Shown here: positions 1 through 9,520 of the stretch, piece after piece
How the letters are laid out: each line of letters opens with the position of its first letter
How positions within the stretch are numbered: position 1 is the stretch's first letter
From: G963674955 sp963674955
Lineage (GTDB): Bacteria > Desulfobacterota > Desulfovibrionia > Desulfovibrionales > Desulfovibrionaceae
Assembly (NCBI GenBank): GCA_963674955.2
Contig: CAXXKR010000001.1
Coordinates: 186,001 to 250,000, forward strand
Direction: 5' to 3'
Length of the DNA stretch: 64,000 nt
The notes under the pieces: generated by a model
Seen by the model: only the letters and a program-made list of their open reading frames with translations
What the model was told of the DNA's origin: nothing
Databases searched by the model: none
Position numbers and translations under genes: made by a program

Positions 1-117
1 CTTGACGCCGGTGCGGTAATGTTACAGATTTTCAAGGCGCAAGACATGGACCGGCTTCGGGGGCTGGCTCCGCGTTTTTTTGCGGCAGGCGAAGGGTTGA
101 ACAGCCGGGGATCATGA
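1..117 (+). CDS. C-terminal fragment of an unidentified protein (gene cut by window start)
   Basis: Frame 1 is open from the first base to a TGA at 115-117 and reads as about 38 residues containing LDAGAVMLQIFKAQDMDRL. Codon use matches the neighbours, and the stop lies 16 bases before the PhoR-like kinase start, so the two are probably co-transcribed. The fragment has no motif I recognise and does not resemble the end of PhoB. Only the tail is visible, so no function is proposed. Confidence 0.45.
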   Translation, partial: LDAGAVMLQIFKAQDMDRLRGLAPRFFAAGEGLNSRGS

Positions 118-133
118 TCAAGGCGGTGCTCTC

Positions 134-1924
134 ATGAGATTTCATTCATTCAGAGTGAGGCTCCTGTTCTGGAGCTGGACGCTGCTCCTGGTGGCTCTGA
201 TCCTTTTGTTTCACTATTCCATCAGCTCCGTGGGCGAAAATTTGATCCGGGAAACCGAGGATCAGGCTCGAAACGAACTGAAAGCGGTGGAGTGGATCGC
301 CTCGGAGCATCCGCCATTTGAAGACTCAAGGGAGCTTGACTCTTGGGCCAAGGAACTTGGCAGGCGGCTTGACGTGCGCATTACCTATATCGTCGCAGGG
401 CGCGTGGTGGCGGACACGGATGTGCCCTACTCCGATCTTGCCAGCCTTGACGACCACGGTTCCCGGGCCGAGGTGCTGGAGGCGGCCGGGGGCGGTACCG
501 GTATCAAGCGCAGGAACAGCGCCACCCTGGGCAAGGACATGATCTACATCGCCAAAAAGGTGAATGTGATCAAGGGCGCATCTCCCGGAGTTCTCCGGCT
601 GGCCGTCCCCTTTTCCGACATCAGGGAAAGGTTGACCCGGATGCGCAGCAACTTTCTCTGGCTCTTCATGGGCACCCTTTGTTTTGCCGCCCTGCTCAGC
701 CTGTTTCTCAGTTCGCGCCTCACGGGGTCCATAAGGGCTTTTTCCCGGGCGGCCCAGGACATCGGCCGGGGAGACTACAAGAAAACTCTCAGAAGCTATC
801 CTGGAGGCGAATTCAGGCCCCTGGCCGAAGCCATCAACACCATGGCCGAGAACATTCAGGCCCAGATCAGGACCATCGAGGATCAGAGCGGCCAGCTCAA
901 GGCCATGTTCGAAGGCATGAGCGAGGGAGTAATGGTTCTGGATTCCAGGGGACGGCTCGAATCCTTCAACAAGGCTTTTGACGGAATGTATCCCGTGCCC
1001 ATGAGCGGAGTGGGCATGACTCCCCTGGAGCTTACCCGGAACCTGGAACTGCAGGATGCCGTGGACGTGCTTTTGTCGGGCGAGGGCAAGCGTGAGAGCG
1101 TGAGCATCCAACTGGAACTGCTCGACAAGCGCTTCCTTGATGTCAGCGTGGTGCCTTTTTTGGACGACAAAGGGGTCCGTAAGCTGATTATGGTCTTTCA
1201 CGACATAACCGCAGTCAAACAGAGCGAAAAGGCCCTGCGTGATTTCGTGGCCAACGCCTCCCATCAGCTCAGAACACCCCTGACGAGCATCAAAGGTTAT
1301 GCCGAGGCCCTTCAGGACGCGCCTTCGGGCGACGAAAATACGGGGCGGGTTTTTCTCGGGACGATTCTCAAGAACGCCGACCACATGAACAACGTGATCA
1401 CCAGCCTGCTGGCCCTGGCCAAGTCCGAACAGGCCGGGTTGAAGACCTCCATCGCCAAGGTCTCGGTCAACAAGGCCGCGGACCAGGCGATTCTCGATCT
1501 GGCGCCAAAGGCTTCAGAGAAGGGCATGACCCTTGTGAACTCCATTGACCGGGAAACCGAACTGCAGGTCTTGGCGGAATGGGATGGCTTGTTGCACGTC
1601 TTGCTGAATCTCCTGGACAACGCCATCAAGTACGGGCCTGAAAACGGAACCATCAGGATTTGGGCCAGGGAAGAGGGCGGCGAGGTCGTGGTTTGCGTGG
1701 AAGACGAGGGCGAGGGCATATCCCGGGAACACAGGGAAAAGATTTTTCAAAGGTTTTACAGGGTTGACGAGAATCTGGTCAAGGGGGACGGCAGCGCGGG
1801 CCTTGGGTTGGCCATCTGCCGCAGGATCGTAAACAACTTTGGCGGACAGATCTGGTGCGAAGGCTCGACCGAGCCGGACCAAAAGGGCGCCGTGTTCTGC
1901 TTTCGCCTGAAAAACGGCCGATGA
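134..1924 (+). CDS. PhoR-like membrane sensor histidine kinase
   Basis: 596 residues. A first membrane segment lies at about 10-30, then a periplasmic stretch of about 140 residues, a second membrane segment at about 174-193, a HAMP linker to about 245, and a PAS domain around 250-365. The HisKA box is FVANASHQLRTPL with the phosphoacceptor at His377, and the ATPase domain shows LLNLLDNAIKYG, DEGEGIS and GSAGLGLA. This is the PhoR architecture. The next two genes are a Pit-type phosphate transporter and a PhoU-like protein, which supports a role in phosphate sensing. No response regulator is visible; its gene may lie upstream. Ligand is inferred from context only. Confidence 0.85.
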   Translation: MRFHSFRVRLLFWSWTLLLVALILLFHYSISSVGENLIRETEDQARNELKAVEWIASEHPPFEDSRELDSWAKELGRRLDVRITYIVAGRVVADTDVPYSDLASLDDHGSRAEVLEAAGGGTGIKRRNSATLGKDMIYIAKKVNVIKGASPGVLRLAVPFSDIRERLTRMRSNFLWLFMGTLCFAALLSLFLSSRLTGSIRAFSRAAQDIGRGDYKKTLRSYPGGEFRPLAEAINTMAENIQAQIRTIEDQSGQLKAMFEGMSEGVMVLDSRGRLESFNKAFDGMYPVPMSGVGMTPLELTRNLELQDAVDVLLSGEGKRESVSIQLELLDKRFLDVSVVPFLDDKGVRKLIMVFHDITAVKQSEKALRDFVANASHQLRTPLTSIKGYAEALQDAPSGDENTGRVFLGTILKNADHMNNVITSLLALAKSEQAGLKTSIAKVSVNKAADQAILDLAPKASEKGMTLVNSIDRETELQVLAEWDGLLHVLLNLLDNAIKYGPENGTIRIWAREEGGEVVVCVEDEGEGISREHREKIFQRFYRVDENLVKGDGSAGLGLAICRRIVNNFGGQIWCEGSTEPDQKGAVFCFRLKNGR

Positions 1925-1946
1925 CTGATCCGGGCATCGACAAGGC

Positions 1947-3191
1947 TTGCAGCATATGGATTTGTATGACTTGTTTTTTTATCTTGCTCTGGGTGCGGGT
2001 TTTCTAAAGGCTTTCAATCTGGGAGCCAACGATGTGGCCAACTCCATGGCCTCCGCCGTGGGGGCCAAGGCCATCACCGTCAAGCAGGCGATTTTCATTG
2101 CCGGAATTTTGAGTTTCGTGGGCGCGGTTTTTCTGGGTTCGCAGGTTACGGCCACGGTGAGCAAGGGAATAATCAACGCCGACATGATCGACGATCAGAA
2201 AGTGGTCATGGTTGGCATGTTCGCCGCTTTACTGGCTGCCGCTTCCTGGGTTTTTATTTCCACCCTGACCTCGCTGCCGGTGTCCTCGACCCACTCCATA
2301 GTGGGAGCGATAATGGGCTTCGGCATAGTGGCCGGCGGTCCGGGCGTGGTCAACTGGCTGGTGATCGGGGGAATAGTCCTGTCCTGGCTCATTTCGCCTT
2401 TTCTGTCTTCGACCATCGCTTATCTGGTTTTCACCCATATCAGGCGAACCATTCTTTTTTCCAAACGGTTCGTTTATCAGGCCAAGAAATGGGCCGCCAT
2501 CTGGGCCGCCTTGGCCTCGGCCCTGATACTGCTTTCCTTCATGTTCAAGACCCCGCTGGGCAAGAAGCTTGGTTTGCCGTGGTTTGTGACCTTGGCCATC
2601 GTCGTTTGCGCCGGAATTCTGATCTGGTTGATTGGCCGCCAGATCATGAAGAAAAGGGTCGTGAACGTTGAGGAAGGGGCCGAGGGCGTGGAAAACATCT
2701 TTCGCAAGCTGCAGGTGGGAACCTCCTGTTACGTGGCCCTGTCCCACGGGGCCAATGACGTGGCCAACGCAATCGGGCCGGTGGCGGCCGTTTATCTCAT
2801 CGCCAAGGATCACGTCATCGCCTCCCAGGCCGAGGTCCCCCTGTCGATTCTGGCCCTTGGGGGCGTGGGCATAGCCGTGGGCATCTGGACCCTGGGCAGC
2901 AGGGTCATGGGCACCGTGGGCGAGAGAATAACAACCCTGACCAACACACGCGGCTTTGCCGTTGATTTCAGCACGGCCAGCACCGTGCTCTTGGCCTCCA
3001 AGCTCGGCCTGCCCGTTTCCTCGACCCACGCGGCCGTGGGCGCGGTGGTGGGAGTAGGGTTGGCCAGGGGCTTCAGCGCCGTCGACTTCAGGGTTCTCGG
3101 TAGGATCGTGGTCTACTGGCTTTTGACCGTGCCTGTCGCGGCTCTGACAAGCATTGTCTTTTTCGTGATTTTGAAATGGATGTTTCTGTAG
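1947..3191 (+). CDS. inorganic phosphate transporter, PHO4/Pit family
   Basis: 414 residues if the TTG at 1947 is used; an ATG at 1956 is an equally plausible start. It is a polytopic membrane protein with the duplicated PHO4 signature: GANDVANSMASAVG near residue 26 and GANDVANAIGPV in the second half. Each is followed by a matching SSTHS or SSTHA segment (LPVSSTHS, LPVSSTHA). Family members move phosphate with H+ or Na+ across the inner membrane. It lies 22 bases after the kinase and 34 bases before the DUF47 gene, the usual Pit/PhoU-like pair, so a three-gene operon is likely. Confidence 0.93.
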   Translation: MQHMDLYDLFFYLALGAGFLKAFNLGANDVANSMASAVGAKAITVKQAIFIAGILSFVGAVFLGSQVTATVSKGIINADMIDDQKVVMVGMFAALLAAASWVFISTLTSLPVSSTHSIVGAIMGFGIVAGGPGVVNWLVIGGIVLSWLISPFLSSTIAYLVFTHIRRTILFSKRFVYQAKKWAAIWAALASALILLSFMFKTPLGKKLGLPWFVTLAIVVCAGILIWLIGRQIMKKRVVNVEEGAEGVENIFRKLQVGTSCYVALSHGANDVANAIGPVAAVYLIAKDHVIASQAEVPLSILALGGVGIAVGIWTLGSRVMGTVGERITTLTNTRGFAVDFSTASTVLLASKLGLPVSSTHAAVGAVVGVGLARGFSAVDFRVLGRIVVYWLLTVPVAALTSIVFFVILKWMFL

Positions 3192-3225
3192 AGATAAGTT
3201 TTTTCATCAAAGGGAAGGTGCAGTC

Positions 3226-3900
3226 ATGTATTTGAAAATTCCGTTTTTCGGACTGTTGGCAAACCGTTCGCCCATGGACGGGCTGGTGGAGCACTACGAC
3301 AAGATATCGGAGTGCATCGAGGTGGTCAGCGATTCTCTCGAATGCTACGTTGCGGGCGGGGTCTGCCGCGAGTTCGAGGAGTTGACCGAGACCATCGACA
3401 AGATCGAGGATCATGCGGACACCATCAAGCGCAACATACGCAACCATCTGCCGCGCGGCTTGTTCATGGCGGTGGATAAGACCCTGTTCCTGAACTACAC
3501 CAAGAGTCAGGACAACATCCTCGACTCGGCCCAGGACGCACTGCATTGGCTGGCCATGCGCAAGGTCTCGGTGGCCACTGAATTCCAGAAGGACCTCATC
3601 GATCTGGTGGAGGAAGTGGCCGCCACAACCGTGCATCTGGGTCCGGCGCTAAAGGCCACCATTGCGCTGGTCAACGGCTCGTCCCTGGACCGCGAAGGAA
3701 CCAAGAACGGCTACCGCAGGGTGCGCATGTCCAGGCACAGCGTCCGCATCATCAAGAACAAGATCACGCGGGAGGTATACAATGCCGACCTGGACTTCAA
3801 GGATATCTATCAGCTTATCCATTTCGTGGACTGCCTGGACAAGATGGGCCATGACGCTGAAAATTGCGCGGACATCCTGCGTTCGATGATCGCCAGGTAA
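3226..3900 (+). CDS. PhoU-like DUF47 (TIGR00153) phosphate transport accessory protein
   Basis: 224 residues, all helical in appearance, with no signal peptide. Acidic pairs such as EHYDKISECIE and IEDHADTIKR are typical of the PhoU/DUF47 fold, where acidic side chains bind metal clusters. The start has a good ribosome site (AAGGGAAGG) in front of ATG. DUF47 genes are nearly always next to a Pit transporter, as here, and are thought to gate or regulate it. The length of about 220 residues is normal for the family. Confidence 0.88.
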   Translation: MYLKIPFFGLLANRSPMDGLVEHYDKISECIEVVSDSLECYVAGGVCREFEELTETIDKIEDHADTIKRNIRNHLPRGLFMAVDKTLFLNYTKSQDNILDSAQDALHWLAMRKVSVATEFQKDLIDLVEEVAATTVHLGPALKATIALVNGSSLDREGTKNGYRRVRMSRHSVRIIKNKITREVYNADLDFKDIYQLIHFVDCLDKMGHDAENCADILRSMIAR

Positions 3901-3917
3901 AGGAGGCTGCGGGAAAC

Positions 3918-5519
3918 GTGAAGACTGCGGCCTGGACACTGGTAGCCCTGCTGGCGTTGTCCCTGTCCTTTGCCGGTTGCAAGACCGTCGGCCAAGGAGC
4001 CTGGGACTTGAGCCTGGAGGATGGAGTTCGCCCTCCCGCCCGGGTTTCAGAGGCGTTGGAGTCCTTGGCCGCCACGGCATCGGCCAGTCTGACGCCCCTG
4101 GCCGTGACCCGCCCCTTTGCCGGTGCTGTTTTTCCCCCTGACATGGCCGCGCCTGAAATCGTCTGGCTGGATCAGGATTATCGCTCGGAGCAATGGCTGG
4201 TAAGCCTGACATTCGCTGATGGAAAAGGGTCGGTCCATGCTTTGGCTGAAAAGTCGAGCTGGACTCCGGATGTCCAATTGTGGGAGAGGGTTAAAAATAG
4301 AAGCGTAAACTTGCCGGTAAGTGTCGAAGTTGTTGGTCTCGACTCTTTTGGCCAGCCTGTCTCCCTTGGCGGCGCGAGCTTCAGCACCTCGTCGGACCCG
4401 GTAAGCGACCTGATAATGTTCCGCCAGGTTCCCCTTCCCTTTGACGAGGCCAGAAATCTTGACCGCCACCGTTGGCGCATCGGGGACATTTCCGCATATT
4501 CGGAGCCTGAAACAGTGATGCGGAATCTTCCGGTTTGCGCCAGCTGCCACACGGTGTCCAGGGACGGGAGCCTGCTCAGCATGGAGATGAATTTCAACCA
4601 TGACGCTGGTTCCCAGCTCATCACCCCGGTCAGGGAAAGGATAAATCTCGTTGAGGGGGACTTTCTGACCTGGAGCGATTTTCCGGCCGGCGAAGATATG
4701 CCTCCCACACGTGGCCTTTTCGGCCGCATGTCCCCGGACGGAAAGAGCGTGGCGGCTTCCGTGAACGAGGTCTCCTTTATTCGTCTTGTGGATGACCTTT
4801 ACTATTCCCAGGTCTTTTTTCCGGTGAGCGGCATAATCGCCACCTACGACAGGGATAGCGGCCGTTTCAGCGCCCTTCCCGGTGCGGACGACAGGGGCTT
4901 GGTCCAGGCCAACCCCACCTGGAGCGCGGACGGCTCCGAACTGTTCTTCGCCAGGGCCGTGGTCAACGATACTTATCCCACCAAGATCAAGGACGACGAA
5001 TACCTGGTGACAGAAACCCCCAGACAGATGCACGAAAGGTTTCCCATGCGTTTCGATTTGTATCGGATACCCTTCAACGGCGGCAAGGGAGGGGAAGCGA
5101 AGCCCTTGAAGGGCGCCGGTGGAAACGGGTACAGCAATTATTTCGCCAGGCAGTCTCCGGACGGAAAATGGATCGTTTTTACCCGCAGCGTGAACGGACT
5201 CATGCTCACCCCGGACAGCGAACTTTTCATCATACCGTCGGAAGGGGGAGAGGCCAGAAGGATGAGCTGCAACCTCGACGAGTTCAACTCCTGGCACAGC
5301 TGGTCGTCCAACAGCCGCTGGCTTCTGTTCACGTCCAAGGCCAATACGCCGTACACGGAGATATTTCTCACACATGTGGACGAAGAGGGCAACGACAGCC
5401 CTCCCGTCCTGCTCGGCAGGTTCAGCCATGCGGAATATGCGGCCAACGTGCCCGAATTCATTCCGCGCAAGGCCGGAGTGATGAAAGAAATACGGCTGAT
5501 GAAAACTGTCAGGGAATAG
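3918..5519 (+). CDS. TolB/PD40-type beta-propeller lipoprotein with a single CxxCH
   Basis: I start at the GTG at 3918, which follows AAAGGAGG and gives a lipoprotein signal peptide with lipobox LSFAGC; earlier in-frame ATGs overlap the DUF47 gene. 533 residues. PD40/TolB-like blades are seen as SPDGKSVAAS, TWSADGSELFFAR, SPDGKWIVFTR and SSNSRWLLFTSK. Before them sits NLPVCASCHTVSRDG, a CxxCH that could bind one c-type heme. The protein would be anchored at the membrane facing the periplasm. It directly follows the phosphate genes (17 bases), but a link to phosphate is not evident. Function unknown. Confidence 0.75.
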   Translation: MKTAAWTLVALLALSLSFAGCKTVGQGAWDLSLEDGVRPPARVSEALESLAATASASLTPLAVTRPFAGAVFPPDMAAPEIVWLDQDYRSEQWLVSLTFADGKGSVHALAEKSSWTPDVQLWERVKNRSVNLPVSVEVVGLDSFGQPVSLGGASFSTSSDPVSDLIMFRQVPLPFDEARNLDRHRWRIGDISAYSEPETVMRNLPVCASCHTVSRDGSLLSMEMNFNHDAGSQLITPVRERINLVEGDFLTWSDFPAGEDMPPTRGLFGRMSPDGKSVAASVNEVSFIRLVDDLYYSQVFFPVSGIIATYDRDSGRFSALPGADDRGLVQANPTWSADGSELFFARAVVNDTYPTKIKDDEYLVTETPRQMHERFPMRFDLYRIPFNGGKGGEAKPLKGAGGNGYSNYFARQSPDGKWIVFTRSVNGLMLTPDSELFIIPSEGGEARRMSCNLDEFNSWHSWSSNSRWLLFTSKANTPYTEIFLTHVDEEGNDSPPVLLGRFSHAEYAANVPEFIPRKAGVMKEIRLMKTVRE

Positions 5520-5552
5520 AAAAGGGCCGCTTCAGGCGGCCCTTTTGGTTTT
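5520..5552. terminator. bidirectional intrinsic terminator
   Basis: AAAAGGGCCGC and GCGGCCCTTTT flank a short TTCAG loop, followed by TTGGTTTT on the plus strand and a T run on the minus strand. It lies between two convergent genes and can serve both. Confidence 0.85.
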
Positions 5553-5571
5553 GGATGATGGAGAGGGTCGA

Positions 5572-7299
5572 CTAGTGGTGGCCGCCTCCACCACCGCCTC
5601 CACCGCCTTCGCTGCCTCCTTTTTCGGAGTTCTTTTTGTCCCGTGTCCATTTGTCGGCGGATTTGCTGGAATCGCTTTTTCTGGCCTGCCAATGGCTGAT
5701 CTGCCTGATGACCGTCGGAACCCACATGGCGTCTTGCAGGCTCTGCACCTGGCTCAACTGCTGATATCTGCTGTCTATCTGGGCCTGGCAGTACTCGACC
5801 ACGGGTTTGTAGGGATTGTCGTTGCGCTTGAAGTCGCGCTTATCCCTGGCCGACACCTGCGGCATCCCGGCAACAAGCTTGGCGTTTTGCTGGGCAATGA
5901 TTAGTTCGTTTCCCGTGCCCGAACCGGCGTCGGCCGTCATCCCGGCTGTTGAACCGGGCTGGACGCCGTCAATGCGGTCTTGAATCCTGTCGCGTTGGGC
6001 CGACAGGCTTGTGATGTCTGACTGGGCTTTCTCGACCCAGGAGCCCAGAGTCCTGATGTTGGTCTGGTTGGCCGCCGCATCCGGGCTGACCATCGACGGT
6101 ATGGGGTACTGGTCCGCCGGTCTTATGACGCCCCTGTTCAGGTCGGACTGGAGCATGCTCCGGTGGCTGTTCCAGAGATTGATCTTGCCGTTGAGGTCTC
6201 TGATCCTCTTGTCCAGATTTTGGACCTGCATGATGTCGCGCGGGTCTGCCGGCGGAGCTCCAGGAGCCGGTGCGGCCTGGACCGCTTGTTGCGGCGGCGC
6301 GGCCGCGGCCAAAGCGTCCGCATTTCGGTTCAGAGCCGCTGCAAGGTTGATCAGCCCCTGTTTGTCCGCCCTCAGGCTTTCAAGGGTGTTGATTGAAAGG
6401 TTGTTCAGGCCCAGAACCTCGAGGGCGGCAGTGTACTGGGCGGCCTGCGCCGGATCAAGCGGGGCCATGCTGAAGGGGTCCAGCGGCATGTCCGGCTTTT
6501 GGGCCGCCTTGGCCGTAAGCTGGTTCATGCGTGTGGTGATCATGGCGCTTACGGTGTCGGGCGTGGCCTTGCCGGGCTGAGCGCCGAACAGGGCCGCCTG
6601 AGGGGCCGCTGCGCGTAAGGCCGGAGCCGCGGCCACGGCACGCGGCTGCGCGACCTGGACCTGTTGCACGGGCTGTTGCTGAATCTGGGCCTGTTTTCCG
6701 GCTCCGGGCCTGAGCTGGGCTTGTCCAGGCGCAGGTGCCCGGGCTGCCAGCTGGTTGACGCCCTGCTGGGTGGTCAGGTTGGCGGGAACCGGAAAACCGC
6801 CGGTTCCGGCTTTTCTGAACCAGTTCAGGGCTTGGGCCGGATCCTTGTTGACGCCGGTTCCCTCGGCATAGGCCTGGCCCATGAGATACATGGCCGCAGG
6901 GTCCTCTTTTTGGGCCGCCTGCTGTATCAGTGCTGTCCCCGCCGCCGGGTCGGGCTGGCTTCCGTAACCGTTGATTTTCCAGATTCCCAATGTGGTCTGG
7001 GCTTCCGGAACTCCGGCCTGCGCCGCCTTGTTCATCCAGCCGTTGGCCAGTTCCGGGTTCTTTTGCACGCCCTCACCGGCGGAATACATGTATCCGGCCT
7101 GGTATTGGGCTTCCGGGTCGTCGTTGAGGGCGGCCTCAAGGTAAAGCTTGGAGGCTTCGTCAAGTTTGCCCTGGTCATAGGCCTTGAGAGCCAAACTGTT
7201 TCCCCCGAACATGCCTGTCTTGCAGGCCGCCAGCATCAGGGCAAGGGTCAGGACGGCCGCAAGCAAAGCCGCCCAGCTCTTGATTCGAGTCAATGTCAT
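5572..7299 (-). CDS. Sel1-like (TPR) repeat lipoprotein
   Basis: 575 residues. The N-terminus is a lipoprotein signal with lipobox LMLAAC. Residues about 35-170 contain Sel1-like repeats (for example AQYQAGYMYSAGEGV and AMYLMGQAYAEGTGV). A long Ala/Gln/Pro-rich linker follows, then a charged, probably coiled-coil segment around 370-450. The tail is GGSEGGGGGGGGGHH. Sel1 proteins usually act as scaffolds in envelope or signalling complexes. No enzymatic motif is seen. It stands alone, convergent with the propeller lipoprotein, and the Gly-His tail is unusual. Confidence 0.8.
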   Translation of the reverse strand: MTLTRIKSWAALLAAVLTLALMLAACKTGMFGGNSLALKAYDQGKLDEASKLYLEAALNDDPEAQYQAGYMYSAGEGVQKNPELANGWMNKAAQAGVPEAQTTLGIWKINGYGSQPDPAAGTALIQQAAQKEDPAAMYLMGQAYAEGTGVNKDPAQALNWFRKAGTGGFPVPANLTTQQGVNQLAARAPAPGQAQLRPGAGKQAQIQQQPVQQVQVAQPRAVAAAPALRAAAPQAALFGAQPGKATPDTVSAMITTRMNQLTAKAAQKPDMPLDPFSMAPLDPAQAAQYTAALEVLGLNNLSINTLESLRADKQGLINLAAALNRNADALAAAAPPQQAVQAAPAPGAPPADPRDIMQVQNLDKRIRDLNGKINLWNSHRSMLQSDLNRGVIRPADQYPIPSMVSPDAAANQTNIRTLGSWVEKAQSDITSLSAQRDRIQDRIDGVQPGSTAGMTADAGSGTGNELIIAQQNAKLVAGMPQVSARDKRDFKRNDNPYKPVVEYCQAQIDSRYQQLSQVQSLQDAMWVPTVIRQISHWQARKSDSSKSADKWTRDKKNSEKGGSEGGGGGGGGGHH

Positions 7300-7635
7300 T
7301 ATCCCCCCTTTTTGTGGTCGCTGATTAGATGAATGAAGTCAAAAAATCATTATTGCCTCAGTGTATAGTAAATAGGTTGGATCAGGCTTTGGTGTCAATT
7401 AAACTTCTGCCCTGCGTGAACGCGCCTCAAACGCTAGAGCGACTACAACACTTTTATGTTGGAAAAAACATTCATTAATTAAGCATGATCGTCAATATTC
7501 TAGAAAATCTCTCGAAAATCTTTAGAATAATTTCGAGCAATTTTTACCGTTGTTGGAACTGTTTTGCGCCGAAATTGTAACCTTCAAGGGGCAGACTCGA
7601 ACTCTTGTTTACAACCGGACAAGAGAGGTGAAATT
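7300..7635. other. AT-rich intergenic region, divergent promoters expected
   Basis: 336 bases between two divergently transcribed genes. The stretch is clearly AT-richer than its surroundings (TTCATTAATTAAGC and similar). No RNA gene, repeat or convincing open frame was recognised, and no single promoter could be assigned with confidence. Confidence 0.5.
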
Positions 7636-7788
7636 ATGGTCTGGTTTTTGAAAAAAACAGGCAACGGCAGTCCAAATGTTCGACCGGTCCCAAGCGATGT
7701 CCTGAACCGCAACCTAATGCGCATGGCCTTTTCGACCGTCAGCGCATTGCTGTTTCAGGCCGCAGTTTATGCCGTTCTTTTGTCATAG
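7636..7788 (+). CDS. small membrane protein, 50 residues
   Basis: A longer frame opens upstream, but the ATG at 7636 follows AGAGAGGTGAAATT, a good ribosome site, and gives a 50-residue protein. It has a basic N-terminus (VWFLKKTGNG) and one hydrophobic C-terminal helix (AFSTVSALLFQAAVYAVLLS), so it is probably a single-pass inner membrane protein. Family not recognised. It precedes another small membrane gene on the same strand. Confidence 0.5.
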   Translation: MVWFLKKTGNGSPNVRPVPSDVLNRNLMRMAFSTVSALLFQAAVYAVLLS

Positions 7789-7948
7789 GTCTATGTCGGC
7801 AAGAATTATAAAGTATTTTATGTGTTTAACACAACGATGGAGCCGCAAGAAAAGAGAGATTTTTCCTTGTTGGCTCAGTCAAACAGAAGTATAATGTGCC
7901 TGGATTATAATTGTTGTTGTTTGTTGATGAAAGACGGGGAGGTGGATC

Positions 7949-8203
7949 ATGGCTGCTTCATCCGAATTGAGTCCGAAAGGGTTGGGATTGGCCCTGGGAC
8001 TGATCACGGCCGCAGGATTGCTGTTCATGTCTCTGATGTCGGCGTACGTCGGCTGGGGCAATGAGTTGGTTTCACTCGTTGCCGGCGTATACATCGGCTA
8101 TGGAGAAGGTTTGGGCCGGGGGCTTGTGGGTGTGGTCTGGGGTTTTGCCGACGGATTCGTGGGCGGATGGGTTCTGGCCTGGCTCTACAACAAGCTGTCC
8201 TGA
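7949..8203 (+). CDS. small two-helix membrane protein (holin-like hypothetical)
   Basis: 84 residues, with GGGGAGGTGGATC in front of ATG. There are two hydrophobic segments, at about 12-33 and 58-80, separated by a Gly-rich turn (YIGYGEGLGRGLVG). The layout resembles small proteins annotated as bacteriophage-holin-like in non-phage contexts. No phage genes are nearby, so lysis is not implied. Function unknown. Confidence 0.65.
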   Translation: MAASSELSPKGLGLALGLITAAGLLFMSLMSAYVGWGNELVSLVAGVYIGYGEGLGRGLVGVVWGFADGFVGGWVLAWLYNKLS

Positions 8204-8254
8204 GGCTTGGTCGCGATCAAGCCTGATCCGTGTTCGGCTGGAAGCAGGTTTTGT

Positions 8255-9337
8255 TCAAGTGGCGGCTGTTGGCTTCTCGGTTGTCTTTTCGTCAAACAGC
8301 TCCACCTGGTTTCTGCCGTTGCGCTTGGCCGCATACATGGCCATGTCCGCAGCCCTGAGCAGTTCCGACGCCCCCCATCCGGGCAAAAGGGTCGCCACGC
8401 CGATGCTTACGGTAAACTGTATGACTTGGTTCTCGGCATGGGATTCTTCGTCCAGTTTGAAAACGAATTTTTCCACTCCGGCCCGTATGGCTTCGGCGTG
8501 CAGACCTGCTTCCTTGAGGGCCGTGCTTGTGCAGACCACAACCAGTTCCTCGCCGCCGTAGCGTCCGCTGAAGCCTTTGAACTGGACAGAATGGGATTTG
8601 ACCACCGTGGCCAAGCCCTTGAGAACCTTGTCGCCGACCTGATGGCCGAAGCGGTCATTGATGTTCTTGAACTTGTCCACGTCGATCATCATCAGGGACA
8701 AGGGCTTGCCTTCCTTTATGGCCTCAAGTGTTTCGCTTTCCAGATAGGAGTCCAGCGCCCGGCGGTTGTAGAGATCTGAAAGCAGGGGGTCGTAGTTGAC
8801 GTTTTGCTCAAGTTGTTCGGCCCGGTCGCGCCACTCCCTGGCCTCTTCCCTGACCTCGGCAACGAGGTTCTCCACCATGCCGCGCACCTGTGTGGCTATG
8901 GAGGACTTGTCTTTGTCGCTTTCGACCACGTCAAGGGTTTTTCGTCCGAAATCCTCGATGCGCGTTTCACTGTTGATGCCGGTTTGTTTGAGTTGTTGGA
9001 CAATCTGGTTGATCTCGTTGAGCAGGGCCACGGCCGACTGCTGCTCGGTTGAAAGCGCCCTTTGAAGCTCAAGGGTGCTGGAGTTTTCCAAGATCAATTT
9101 GTCCAGGTGTCGGACTATCTTGGGCAGTCCGGTGGCGGTAACCCTTTTTGCGGACAGTTCAGTGAGAACGAACTGCTGCATGTCCGCCTTTTGGTCGTCA
9201 GTGAACACTGACAGGTGGTGGACAAGGTTGCGCACGAAAAGCACCACCGAAAGCCAGTCGGGATCGTTTTCCGCTCCGATCTTGCGCAGCAGGCTAAAGA
9301 CTTCGCCCAGTCCGTTCTCGATTTTAGCTTTATTCAT
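8255..9337 (-). CDS. GGDEF-domain diguanylate cyclase (GGEEL active site)
   Basis: I place the start at 9337 (MNKAKIENG), behind GGAGAGCCC; the frame extends further upstream without a ribosome site. 360 residues, no membrane helix. The N-terminal ~190 residues are helical with a coiled-coil-like segment and no recognised sensor. The C-terminal half is a GGDEF domain: DPLLSDLYNRRALDSYL, MMIDVDKFKNINDRFGH, and the active-site loop RYGGEEL. GGEEF/GGEEL variants are normally active, making c-di-GMP from two GTP in the cytoplasm. No clear RxxD inhibitory site is visible just before the GGEEL. Confidence 0.88.
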   Translation of the reverse strand: MNKAKIENGLGEVFSLLRKIGAENDPDWLSVVLFVRNLVHHLSVFTDDQKADMQQFVLTELSAKRVTATGLPKIVRHLDKLILENSSTLELQRALSTEQQSAVALLNEINQIVQQLKQTGINSETRIEDFGRKTLDVVESDKDKSSIATQVRGMVENLVAEVREEAREWRDRAEQLEQNVNYDPLLSDLYNRRALDSYLESETLEAIKEGKPLSLMMIDVDKFKNINDRFGHQVGDKVLKGLATVVKSHSVQFKGFSGRYGGEELVVVCTSTALKEAGLHAEAIRAGVEKFVFKLDEESHAENQVIQFTVSIGVATLLPGWGASELLRAADMAMYAAKRNGRNQVELFDEKTTEKPTAAT

Positions 9338-9520
9338 GGGCTCTCCGGGATTTTGCAACACTACCTTCACTATAACCGCTGATTAAGTTCTGGTAAAGCT
9401 TTGAACCAATTGACGAGGTGTCTATGCTGTTCATCCGGCAAGGTATTGGTTATGCTGACTGCAGGACCATGTCTGTATTGTAAACCTTAACAATAATCCA
9501 GAAGAAAAAGGGGGGAAGCA

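Noticed and set aside
326..1384. Long open frame antisense to the PhoR-like kinase
   Set aside because: Shadow of a real gene in a high-GC region; no ribosome site, motif or sensible neighbour.
7949..8203. Phage lysis gene
   Set aside because: Holin-like layout only; no phage, endolysin or integrase genes nearby.
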